In this document: in pieces, positions 8,621 through 15,783 of the stretch | How the letters are laid out: each line of letters begins with the position of its first letter | How positions within the stretch are numbered: position 1 is the first letter of the stretch | NCBI GenBank assembly: GCA_963813415.1 | Contig: CAWEYW010000007.1 | Span: forward strand, 1-64,000 | Direction of reading: 5' to 3' | DNA from: CAIWHR01 sp963813415 | GTDB lineage: Bacteria; Pseudomonadota; Gammaproteobacteria; Burkholderiales; Casimicrobiaceae | Length of the DNA stretch: 64,000 nt | Program-made: the position numbers and the translations under genes | The notes under the pieces: generated by a model | Database searches by the model: none | Told to the model about the DNA's origin: nothing | Seen by the model: only the letters and a program-made list of their open reading frames with translations

Positions 8621-9067
8621 TCAGCGGGCCGTGCTTGCGGTGAGAGCGCTCTGCGCGGTTTGCGCGGTTTGCGCGGTTTGCGCCGTCTGGGCGGTGCTCG
8701 CCGTCAATGCCGTTTCGGCCGTCTTCGCCGTCGCTGCCGTTTGCGCGGTCAGAGCGGATTGCGCCGTGCTCGCGGTTTGGGCCGTGCTCGCAGTTTGCGC
8801 AGTGCTCGCGGTCTGAGCGGTTTGCGCAGTGCTCGCGGTTTGAGCGGTCTGCGCCGTCTGAGCGGTCTGCGCCGTCTGAGCACTCTGAGCGGTTTGCGCG
8901 GTGCTCGCCGTCTGAGCGGTCTGGGCGGTTTGTGCTGTTTGCGCGGTATTTGTCTTGATCTGGAGATTGGCGGCGTCGTTCTGCTTCTGCACACCGTTAA
9001 CCGCGACCACTGCAACGACCAGAACGCCCGCACCGATTATCGCCATCTTCATGCTGCGTGAATTCAT
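8621..9067 (-). CDS. Membrane-anchored tripeptide (Thr-Ala-Gln) repeat protein, unknown function
   Basis: The protein has 148 residues. Residues 1-8 are polar and basic, 9-25 form a single hydrophobic segment, and 26-40 are a short linker. Residues 41-148 are exactly 36 consecutive triplets of the form (T/S)-A-x, where x is mostly Gln, sometimes Ser, and rarely Leu, Ala, Lys, Glu or Arg. There is no Pro, Gly, Cys or aromatic residue in the repeat. The start at 9067 is supported by AAGGAGAG. The N-terminal segment would place the repeat in the periplasm or outside. A strict period of three is uncommon outside collagen-like, polyproline-II and antifreeze-glycoprotein repeats. No function can be assigned; recognition of a family is not claimed. 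Confidence 0.72.
   Translation of the reverse strand: MNSRSMKMAIIGAGVLVVAVVAVNGVQKQNDAANLQIKTNTAQTAQTAQTAQTASTAQTAQSAQTAQTAQTAQTAQTASTAQTAQTASTAQTASTAQTASTAQSALTAQTAATAKTAETALTASTAQTAQTAQTAQTAQSALTASTAR
8624..8947 (-). repeat. 9-bp tandem coding repeat (36 units)
   Basis: The repeat half of the TAQ protein is built from 36 nine-base units close to ACCGCGCAG/ACCGCGCAA, with scattered synonymous changes and some third-residue changes. Runs of identical units near 8650-8680 should be prone to slippage, so the number of units may differ between strains. The units are contiguous without spacers, which rules out a CRISPR array. Confidence 0.9.
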
Positions 9068-9477
9068 TGTTCTCTCCTTCGCGGTTGCCGTCCCCCGTAG
9101 ATCGGCAAGCGTGGACGTGGATCAAACCACTTCCGGGCAGTGGCCAGTCAACCTCTCCAGCACAAGGCGCGAATGTTATTCCGTCTTTCCGCTTTGTCAA
9201 AGGCCTTCCGGCGGGACAGAAATCAGGCGTACGGCGCCGGTGAGCGGGATGCCGTCGCGCCACGGCGCTCTGCGGCATCCAAGTTGCGACAAGGAGAGCA
9301 GAACGCGGGCACGGCCTGCCAGCGGCAGCGGACGATTGGCGCGCTACCGAAATCGAGTTGCTGCAGCCCGGCCCCAGGACCAATCAGTGCCCTGTCTGAG
9401 TGAGCGGCCCGAGAGATAGGTGACGGAACGTACCGGACACATGGGTAACACTTTCCCGCTTCGAGCGGGAGGTGTCT
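9068..9477. other. Intergenic stretch with the left flank of an IS481-type remnant
   Basis: About 400 bases separate the TAQ-repeat gene from the broken transposase. I see no gene with coding character. The last 65 bases or so, with ACGGAACGTACCGGACACAT at 9424-9443 followed by GGGTAACACTTTCC, look like the leader found at the left end of IS481-type elements. The promoter of the TAQ-repeat gene should lie in 9080-9200, but no convincing -35/-10 pair stands out. Confidence 0.4.
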
Positions 9478-9843
9478 ATGCCGTGGAAGGAGTGTTCGGT
9501 GATGGACGATCGCCTGCGGTTGGTGGGGAGGCTGCTGGACGGCGACGTGATGAGCGACGTCTGCCGGGACTTCGGCATCTCGCGCAAGGCCGGCGATAAG
9601 ATCTTCGCTCGCCATAAGGATCAAGGAGTTGAAGCGCTGTGCGATCGCTCACGGCGCCCGGTGCGGTACGCCAACCAGGTGCCGCCTCAGATCGAAACCC
9701 AGATCGTCACGCTCAAGCAGGAGAAGCCGCATTGGGGTGCGCGCAAGATTCGCGAGCGCCTCGTGCGCCGATTAAACGGCGACATCCGGATGGCCGCTAA
9801 GAGCACCATCCACGCCGTCTTGCATCGCCACGGGCGACAACGG
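9478..9843 (+). pseudogene. Truncated IS481-family transposase
   Basis: The frame starts MPWKECSVMDDRLRLVGRLL and continues through an HTH region (DVCRDFGISRKAGDKIFARH) and CDRSRRPVRYANQVP to TIHAVLHRHG, which is the N-terminal third of IS481-type transposases. After about 121 codons the similarity ends abruptly near 9843. The frame stays open to 10275 but with arginine-rich sequence of no transposase character. The DDE catalytic domain is missing, so the element is dead. The right end was not found. Confidence 0.8.
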
Positions 9844-10095
9844 GATGGCTTCAGGCTTCGACGGTTCGCGCGCCCGCGGCTTCGCCGGGACCGGCGCATC
9901 CGTCGACTTCACCAGCAACTCGCGAATACGCTCGAGCGAGACCCCCGCCAACGAATCGTTCGGGCTCGGTGCCGACACGCCCGAGTCCGAAGACCGCCGG
10001 CGGCTCAGCGACGCCGGGACGTGGCGGTCAACCCGGTGGGGCGCTCGTGGCAGAGCGTTCTCGAGCGGCTGCTCACCTGTGCCTCGGTAGGACCC

Positions 10096-10254
10096 CTAAG
10101 GCGTCTTGGGCGTCTTGTATTCGGCTTCCTTCTGGAGCGGCTTCCAGACGGTTTCATAGCCGACGAAACCCTTTTCGTTCGCCGGTTTCTGACGCGTCGT
10201 ATAGAAGCGCGTCTGGCCGTCAGGAACCTTGGTGATTGGTTTTTGCTCGCTCAT
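10096..10254 (-). CDS. Small hypothetical protein, 52 residues
   Basis: This short reverse-strand gene encodes MSEQKPITKVPDGQTRFYTT and ends KEAEYKTPKTP. AGGGTGA sits 4 bases before its ATG, a good ribosome-binding site. The product is hydrophilic, lysine-rich and rich in Pro, Thr and aromatic residues (FYTT, VGYETVW), with no Cys, no signal peptide and no membrane segment. Codon usage is ordinary for a real gene, and it occupies space left by the broken insertion sequence. I do not recognise a family. Confidence 0.6.
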   Translation of the reverse strand: MSEQKPITKVPDGQTRFYTTRQKPANEKGFVGYETVWKPLQKEAEYKTPKTP

Positions 10255-10336
10255 AGGTCACCCTTTTTTTCGTGAAGTCGGAATTGCAGGCGCAGGCTAC
10301 AAAGCCGGGGCGTCGGATGCCATTCGCCTCTGCCGC

Positions 10337-10846
10337 TCAAACCGGTCTCATCATCGATGGGTCAATGTTGGGCCCCGCGCCGATCGCCCCGCCAGCTTTC
10401 ATCTCCTCATCCGTTGCGTCGCGCACGGTCAGTACCTCGAGCCTGAAGACGACCTCCCTGCCGCAAAGCGGATTGTTGCCGTCGACCGTCAGTGTGTCGT
10501 CGTCCATCCGCGTCACGATGAAGCTGCGGGTTTTGCCGCTGTCGTTTTCCATCAGGATGGAGACGCCGATCTGCCGATACTCCTCGGGGACGTTCTCGAG
10601 GCGATCGGTAAAGACCAGCGACTCGTCTCTCGGGCCGAAGATGCGATTGCCGTCGATCGGCACTTCGATCACATCGCCGGCGCACCTGCCCGTGAGCTCC
10701 TTGTGGATGGAAGGGGCCAGGATTTCATTGTGTCCGTGAACGTAGCCCAACGGGAATTCGACGCCGGTGAGGACGTGCCCCGATTTCCTGTCGATGACCT
10801 TGTAAATGAGCTCGACGAACTTGCCGTCCTGGATGGCTTCACTCAT
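10337..10846 (-). CDS. SlyD-like FKBP-type peptidyl-prolyl isomerase
   Basis: The 169-residue protein has the SlyD arrangement: an FKBP half (FPLGYVHGHNEILAPSIHK near residue 31), an inserted IF chaperone domain (residues about 75-130), and the FKBP closing strand VDGNNPLCGREVVFRLEVL near 127-145. It would assist folding by cis-trans isomerisation of prolyl bonds. It lacks the His/Cys-rich metal-binding tail of Escherichia coli SlyD and ends in a short Gly/Pro/Met-rich tail. It is the last gene of the apr run, 20 bases after the orphan gene, so it may serve maturation of the APS reductase complex. That role is inferred. Confidence 0.85.
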   Translation of the reverse strand: MSEAIQDGKFVELIYKVIDRKSGHVLTGVEFPLGYVHGHNEILAPSIHKELTGRCAGDVIEVPIDGNRIFGPRDESLVFTDRLENVPEEYRQIGVSILMENDSGKTRSFIVTRMDDDTLTVDGNNPLCGREVVFRLEVLTVRDATDEEMKAGGAIGAGPNIDPSMMRPV

Positions 10847-10866
10847 GTCGAACGCGGGCCCGCTGC

Positions 10867-11178
10867 TCAGAAGATGGACGCCGCAAAAATCCGGACCTCG
10901 CCATCTTCGTAGCCGAGGACAAGCCTGCCGAGCCATTCGCCCGGCTTCTTGGTGCTGCGTTGGCGGTAAAGAACCGTCACGTGTTCGCCACGGCGGATGA
11001 TGCCGAGATAGTCGGCATCTTCGGACAGGTTCCTGGCCAGCTCGCTGTTCGCGAACTGATGATTCACTACAACTTGATTCATCGCAAGCGCGAGGGACTT
11101 GGCGAACCCCTTGACGAACTCTCCGTACTTGCCTTCGTTGGAATGCTTGAGGAGATCGCGCCACAGCGGATCGGCCAT
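10867..11178 (-). CDS. Hypothetical protein in the apr operon
   Basis: The 103-residue soluble protein lies between aprA (35 bases upstream) and the slyD-like gene (20 bases downstream). It starts MADPLWRDLLKHSNEGKYGE and has an N-terminal helical half followed by a beta-rich half (GIIRRGEHVTVLYRQR, WLGRLVLGYEDGEVRIFAAS). There is no Cys, signal peptide or membrane segment. The ATG at 11178 is the likeliest start, though its ribosome-binding site is weak. I do not recognise the family. Position suggests a role with APS reductase, for example assembly or regulation. Confidence 0.65.
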   Translation of the reverse strand: MADPLWRDLLKHSNEGKYGEFVKGFAKSLALAMNQVVVNHQFANSELARNLSEDADYLGIIRRGEHVTVLYRQRSTKKPGEWLGRLVLGYEDGEVRIFAASIF

Positions 11179-11213
11179 GGCGCGTATCTCGTCGTCGGCT
11201 CTTTCGACAATGT

Positions 11214-13124
11214 TCAAGCGGAGAGCTTCTGCGCAGGCGTTTGGCTGCCTGTTGTCGCCTCGTCGTCCCCAACCAGGTGATAGCAGGGCGCCTTCTCCAT
11301 GGTGTATTCGCCGGTTTCCGGATCGCGACGCGAAACGGTCAACACGTGCCAGTTCTCGTCGTCCACCTTCATGACATCGCCTCTGTAGTAGTAGCCCGGC
11401 CAGCGCGTCTCCTTGCGGAACAGCGTGTGTTGCGTGACGCACTCTGCGGCCCGGTGACGGTGCTTCAGCTCCCACGCACGCAGCAACTCGTGAAGGTCCT
11501 TCGCGGCCAGGCTCTCGAGGTCTTCCTCCATGATCCTGAGCTTCTTGAGGCAGATGTTCAGCAGCTTCTCGTTCGTCATGTAACCGACGGTATAGCCGCC
11601 GCAATACTCGTCCATCAGCTTCTGCAGGCGGTCCAGTCCCTGCTGCGGATTGATGTAGTGCGGGTTGACGGTGCCCGCCACGACCGCATTGCGGTAGATC
11701 TTGTAATGCTCCAGGGGCTTGTAGATCTCCTTCCTCCGGCGCTCGATCTGCCCATCGGATACGACGATGCCTTCGGCCTTTCGGTCGTCGATGTATTTGC
11801 AGGCGGCCTTTGCTGCGAGACGGCCTTCCGTGAACGAGCCCGACGAAAAGGCGTGGGGCGTGCCGCCGACCGCATCACCGGCGCCGAACAGGCCTTCGAC
11901 CGTCGTCATGCGGTTATAGCCCCAGAAATACTCGGGCGGGGAAACGTCCTCGGGACCCGAGCACCAGGCGCCCGAGCACGTCGCGTGGGAGCCCATGACG
12001 TACGGCTCGGACGTGGTCAGCTCGGGGTTCTCGTTCTTCGGATCCACGTCGGTGGCGGCCCACAGGACCGCCTGGCCCACGGTCATGCCGAGGAAGTTTT
12101 CCCAGCCGACCTCTTCCAGGTGAGGATCCTGGAACGCCTGCATGGTCACCATATGGATGGGACCGCGGCCGGCATTTACCTCGCTGATGATGCAATGGTT
12201 GCGCAGGCAGGTCGGGATGGGCCGGTGGGTCAGGTGCGAGGCTTCCGGATCGAGATACTCCTTGCCGACCATTTTCTGCAACGCGGGGAACCACTTGGAT
12301 TCGTATTCTTCGCCCAGGGCGTTCTGCGTATAGGTCTTCAAGTGCAGGAAGTAGGCCCCGACCGGACCATAGCCGTCCTTGAAGCGCGCCAGCACGATGC
12401 GGTTTTCCATCTGCGTCATCTTGGCGCCGGCGTCGATCATGAGCCCGTAGGCGGACGCGGACGACCAGGGCGCATACCAGGTGCGACCGGCGCCTTCGCC
12501 CGTTGAGCGCGGCTTGAAGATGTTGGAGGCGCCGCCCGCGCCGCAGATCACGGTCTTCGACTTGAAGACGTGGTAGTTGCCGGTGCGGACGTTGAAGCCG
12601 ACGGCACCGGCGACCCGGTTCGGCTTGCTTTCATCCATCAGCAGGTGGGTGACGCAGATGCGGTTGAAGACCTTGTCCGCTGATTTCTTGGCGGCCTCGG
12701 CCACGATGGGCTTGTAGGACTCGCCGTGGATCATGATCTGCCATCGCCCTTCCCGCATGTAGCGCCCGGTTTTCGGGTTCTTCATGATGGGCAGCCCCCA
12801 CTCCTCGAACTGGTGCACGGTGGAGTCGACGTGACGGGCCATGTCGAACAGCAGGTCTTCGCGCACTAGCCCCATCAAGTCGATACGGGCGTAGCGGACA
12901 TGGTCCTCGGGATTGTTCTCGCCCCAGCGGGTGCCCATGTAACAGTTGATCGCGTACAGGCCCTGGGCGACCGCGCCGGAGCGATCGATGTTGGCCTTCT
13001 CGGCGATCACGATCTTCTTGTCCTGGCCCCAGAATCTCGCTTCCCATGCGGCACCCGTGCCGCCAAGACCCGCACCGACGATCAGGATATCGATACCGTC
13101 TTCGACGATCGTGTTGTAAGCCAT
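11214..13124 (-). CDS. aprA: Adenylylsulfate (APS) reductase, alpha subunit
   Basis: AprA is the FAD-bearing catalytic subunit (636 residues) that interconverts APS and sulfite plus AMP. The Rossmann motif IVGAGLGGTGAAWEARFWG begins near residue 15. Conserved stretches include RSGAVAQGLYAINCYMG, HGESYKPIVAEAAK, VICGAGGASNIF, TCLRNHCIISEVNAGRGP and GAGDAVGGTPHAFSSGSF. Length matches known AprA proteins. It follows aprB with a one-base TGATG overlap. With AprM upstream and sat nearby, the likely direction is oxidative (sulfite to APS), as in sulfur-oxidising bacteria, although sequence alone does not prove direction. Confidence 0.97.
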   Translation of the reverse strand: MAYNTIVEDGIDILIVGAGLGGTGAAWEARFWGQDKKIVIAEKANIDRSGAVAQGLYAINCYMGTRWGENNPEDHVRYARIDLMGLVREDLLFDMARHVDSTVHQFEEWGLPIMKNPKTGRYMREGRWQIMIHGESYKPIVAEAAKKSADKVFNRICVTHLLMDESKPNRVAGAVGFNVRTGNYHVFKSKTVICGAGGASNIFKPRSTGEGAGRTWYAPWSSASAYGLMIDAGAKMTQMENRIVLARFKDGYGPVGAYFLHLKTYTQNALGEEYESKWFPALQKMVGKEYLDPEASHLTHRPIPTCLRNHCIISEVNAGRGPIHMVTMQAFQDPHLEEVGWENFLGMTVGQAVLWAATDVDPKNENPELTTSEPYVMGSHATCSGAWCSGPEDVSPPEYFWGYNRMTTVEGLFGAGDAVGGTPHAFSSGSFTEGRLAAKAACKYIDDRKAEGIVVSDGQIERRRKEIYKPLEHYKIYRNAVVAGTVNPHYINPQQGLDRLQKLMDEYCGGYTVGYMTNEKLLNICLKKLRIMEEDLESLAAKDLHELLRAWELKHRHRAAECVTQHTLFRKETRWPGYYYRGDVMKVDDENWHVLTVSRRDPETGEYTMEKAPCYHLVGDDEATTGSQTPAQKLSA

Positions 13125-13603
13125 CAGTAGTACACGCCTTTCTTCAGCTTGAGGCCGGCATCCTGGAGCGTGCGCAGGCCGCCTTCATCCAGCCGGATGT
13201 ATTTCGGCTCGTTGTACAAGAGTTGGTCGTCGCGCATTTCCTTGCTCGGCGCGGGAACATCGGCGAGGTTGGGGATCGCCGTGCCCCAGGGCTTCGTGGT
13301 GATGGGCGACAGGAAGTTCTTCTCCGTCCCGTCCCGGAACTTGATCCTCCAGGCGATCGTACCCTTGCGTTCGTCGCGGTCGACGCGAACGCTGTGGCCG
13401 AGCGGGGCGAAATCGGCATAGCCGCGAACGTCGATCGCATGCTGGGGGCAAGCCTTCACGCAGGAGTAGCACTCCCAGCACATGTTCGGCTCGATGTTGT
13501 AGGCCCGGCGATAGGTCGGGTCGATGTGCATGATGTCCGACGGACAGATGTCGACGCAGTGTCCACATCCGTCGCACCTCGTCATGTAGACGAAGGTAGG
13601 CAT
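13124..13603 (-). CDS. aprB: Adenylylsulfate reductase, beta (iron-sulfur) subunit
   Basis: AprB (159 residues) carries two [4Fe-4S] clusters that pass electrons to or from the FAD of AprA. The motifs are C10-x2-C13-x2-C16-x3-C20 and a second set in NMCWECYSCVKACP near residues 41-54, followed by the family's C-terminal tail (NEPKYIRLDEGGLRTL) that wraps around AprA. The gene lies 57 bases after aprM and overlaps the aprA start by one base. Confidence 0.97.
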   Translation of the reverse strand: MPTFVYMTRCDGCGHCVDICPSDIMHIDPTYRRAYNIEPNMCWECYSCVKACPQHAIDVRGYADFAPLGHSVRVDRDERKGTIAWRIKFRDGTEKNFLSPITTKPWGTAIPNLADVPAPSKEMRDDQLLYNEPKYIRLDEGGLRTLQDAGLKLKKGVYY

Positions 13604-13660
13604 TGAGTCGACTCCTTGAGCTGTTTCGATTGAGCTTGCGGTGAGCTTGCGGCCTATCTT

Positions 13661-14485
13661 CTAGTAGTGGCGGGGTGCCTCGCGCTTGATGCCGAGTCCC
13701 ATGTCCGTCGGAGCATCCCGCAACAGTTCCATCGAGTGTCGTGCTTGTTGCGCGGGATCGTCACGGGTCTGCGTCGGCAGATTCTCGGCCGTGCCATTCG
13801 CCCTGGAGACGCGTTTGTCGAACGCTGCCGCCGGCTTGAAGAACATGTGGGCGAACTTCGACCACGGCACCCCGCCGAAAAGCACGATGGTCGCGATGAT
13901 GTAGAGCCAGAAGAGCAGGCCCACGCCGCCGCCGGTGGCGGCCCAGAGGACCCCGAGCGTCACGCTCGCCAGCAGCGACAGGACGAAGAGGTCTGCCTTC
14001 ACCAGGCGGAAGGGCGAGTGGCCTTCCGCGGCGACATCCACGCGGATGAAGAACCAGAACCAGTAGCCGCCTACCAGCACCATGAGAGCGCCGATCCACC
14101 ACAGCACCGGCCAGATCGCCGGCGTGGGCGTGGCGTCGCTAGGGTAGCCGAACACCATGACCGCCGTGGCCACCAGGTAGAGGACGAACCCGTACATGCC
14201 GAGCAGGTGCGCCACCCGGCGTTTCGGGTTACAGAACTCGCCCGAGGCGAGCACGTCGACTACCGCGGTCTGCACGGCGATCGAGACCAGCTCGCCGCCC
14301 CCCATCTCGCGGCCCTTGTCCTTCGACTTCCGCATGTTGGCGAAGAAATACCTCGCACTGCCCTTGTGGACGGTGTCGAAGACCGTCCCGACCACGACGG
14401 CCAGGACCATCACCACCAGGAAGACCTGCAGGAAGCCGGCAGGCAGCGACGCGCCCGCGACGGCGAACGGATTGAAGCTCAGCAT
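13661..14485 (-). CDS. aprM: APS reductase membrane anchor
   Basis: This 274-residue membrane protein is the first gene of the apr run. It has about six hydrophobic segments (for example residues 18-38, 92-113, 124-148, 168-187 and 190-207) and a hydrophilic C-terminal tail of about 65 residues. AprM proteins are known beside aprBA in many sulfur-oxidising beta- and gammaproteobacteria, where they are thought to link APS reductase to the quinone pool in place of the Qmo complex. The layout resembles the NarI/HdrE-like cytochrome b fold, but a clear pair of haem-ligating histidines on facing helices is not obvious. The start at 14485 has AGGAGGAGG upstream. Confidence 0.85.
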   Translation of the reverse strand: MLSFNPFAVAGASLPAGFLQVFLVVMVLAVVVGTVFDTVHKGSARYFFANMRKSKDKGREMGGGELVSIAVQTAVVDVLASGEFCNPKRRVAHLLGMYGFVLYLVATAVMVFGYPSDATPTPAIWPVLWWIGALMVLVGGYWFWFFIRVDVAAEGHSPFRLVKADLFVLSLLASVTLGVLWAATGGGVGLLFWLYIIATIVLFGGVPWSKFAHMFFKPAAAFDKRVSRANGTAENLPTQTRDDPAQQARHSMELLRDAPTDMGLGIKREAPRHY

Positions 14486-14944
14486 GGAATTTTCCTCCTC
14501 CTGCGCCTATTCTACGTAGGCGTCTGGCCGGCCAATGCAGAATTTTCTATGCGGCCATACGGCGTTTGAATATCTGGCCAAGATTGCAGCCCAAGCTAGG
14601 CATGCGGTTCAAAGCGAGGCCGAAGAAGCGGATGCTTTTGACTTGCATCACGCGGGCCGCGCAGGACAAGTCGAAGGAATAGATCGAGGTCCTCGCATTT
14701 CTATCCGCCGCCGCGCAGACCCGCGAGCTGGTCGTTTCGCCAGCGGGGCCATGATCGTGGCGCGATCAAGCCTGGCGCATCGAGTACAACACCGAGCGGC
14801 GGCACAGTCGACAATCCAATCCCGGAGGAATTCGCGGCGTCACGCGTAGCGCACGCCGAAGAACGCATATCCTGCTCGCGGACTCCAATGCCATCTCGGA
14901 CCAATTGGGGTGTCAGGTCGCCGGCAGTTCGCTATGATATGCAG
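14486..14944. other. Gap upstream of aprM with decayed insertion-sequence DNA
   Basis: About 460 bases separate aprM from the phosphodiesterase gene. The first 50 bases should hold the apr promoter and the ribosome-binding site. The rest has no intact gene; part of it (14770-14836) is an IS3-type transposase remnant, described separately. An open frame at 14535-14849 is arginine-rich and looks non-coding. A second possible transposase-like patch near 14566-14610 (FEYLAKIAAQARH) is too short to assign. Confidence 0.5.
14770..14836 (+). pseudogene. Frameshifted IS3-type transposase C-terminal remnant
   Basis: Reading one frame gives AWRIEYNTERRHS (14770-14808) and the next frame gives NPIPEEFA (14813-14836). 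Together they resemble the WRIEYN-x-R-PHS...TPEEFA ending of IS3-family transposases. A frameshift separates the halves and there is no upstream catalytic domain, so this is a dead fragment. It marks the junction between the apr genes and the phosphodiesterase/LysR genes. Confidence 0.5.
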
Positions 14945-15460
14945 ATGAAGATATGCATCGTTTCCGACAGCCACGACCGCGCCGAAGCGCTGGCCGACGC
15001 GGTGCGCGATGCATCTGCGGAGGGCGCCGTCGCAATCATCCATTGTGGCGACGTCATCGGTACGCAGACCTTACGCGCTGCCATGCGCTTGGGACTGCCC
15101 TTGCATGTGATTCACGGCAACAACCTGGGCGACCCCGTCTCGCTCAGCCGCCTCTCGCGTGAAAGCGACGGCACCGTCCAATACCACGGCGCCGACGCGC
15201 GGATCGAGCTGGGTGGACGCCGCATCTTCGTGGTGCACTATCCTGAGTATGCATACGGTATGGCGTGCACGGGCGACTGGGACCTCGTGTGCTGCGGCCA
15301 TTCCCACGCGGCACGCATCGACCGCGTGCGCAACGTGAAGAACGGCGAGACGTGGCTTGTCAATCCCGGCACGGTGGCAGGACTTGCCGCGCCTGCCACG
15401 TGGATCCTCGGCGACCTCGATGCGATGCGCTTCGACGTCAAAGAACTCGAAGCGAGGTAA
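14945..15460 (+). CDS. YfcE/MJ0936-type metallophosphoesterase
   Basis: The 171-residue protein has every motif of this calcineurin-like phosphodiesterase subfamily: D-S-H in VSDSHD near residue 9, HCGD near 36, GNN near 59, HYPEY near 99 and CGHSH near 116. Such proteins hydrolyse phosphodiesters with two metal ions in the cytoplasm; the physiological substrate is not known. The start at 14945 places the first beta strand (KICIVSDSHD) at the N-terminus, as in relatives. It is transcribed away from the apr genes. Confidence 0.9.
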   Translation: MKICIVSDSHDRAEALADAVRDASAEGAVAIIHCGDVIGTQTLRAAMRLGLPLHVIHGNNLGDPVSLSRLSRESDGTVQYHGADARIELGGRRIFVVHYPEYAYGMACTGDWDLVCCGHSHAARIDRVRNVKNGETWLVNPGTVAGLAAPATWILGDLDAMRFDVKELEAR

Positions 15461-15783
15461 ATGCACAGGCGTCGTGGCAGCAAGCCGCTGGCAGCAAGCC
15501 GCGGGCTGCTGCGATGCCGAGAGCCGACTCTCCTGCTGTCTCGCTGAAAGGAGCGGCAATGCCTTATTTCATTTATCGGCGCTTCGAATCCATGCGCACC
15601 CCGGCTCCCACGATGACTGCTTCCGCGCGGAAGACGTGGAATCGCCGTTGCGGACGTTGAAACCCGCGGCACCTGTGATGCAGTCCGGTCGCAGCTTGTC
15701 CATGATCGAGTGTGTCGCGTGCCGGCCGTGTTCACCGACCGCGTATAATGCCCGCTTGCCAGTCGTTCACAGCGGATGCGCAC
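15461..15783. other. Gap before the LysR gene
   Basis: This 323-base gap contains a direct repeat of about 13 bases (GGCAGCAAGCCGC at 15475-15499, two copies) and one short open frame at 15559-15660, described separately. The LysR promoter and any autoregulatory T-N11-A site should be near 15700-15770, but I cannot mark them with confidence. Confidence 0.4.
15559..15660 (+). pseudogene. Possible remnant of a small MPYFIYR-type protein
   Basis: The 33-codon frame starts MPYFIYRRFESMRTPAPTMT and has GAAAGGAG a few bases before its ATG. The opening recalls a family of small proteobacterial proteins beginning MPYFxY, but the downstream sequence does not continue in that style, and a neighbouring frame looks equally plausible. 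It may be a frameshifted relic or a short expressed peptide. Evidence is limited to the ribosome-binding site and the first seven residues. Confidence 0.25.

Noticed and set aside
8624..8947. Possible CRISPR array
   Set aside because: The repeats are 9 bp, contiguous and without spacers, and they encode a continuous Thr-Ala-Gln frame with a proper start. They are a coding tandem repeat.
9772..9978. A 68-codon reverse-strand gene
   Set aside because: It starts with a GTG without a ribosome-binding site, crosses the transposase relic boundary and has no independent support. Only part may be a fossil of the interrupted gene.
14535..14849. A 104-codon gene upstream of the phosphodiesterase
   Set aside because: It spans the frameshifted IS3-type remnant, and its product has no coherent family pattern.
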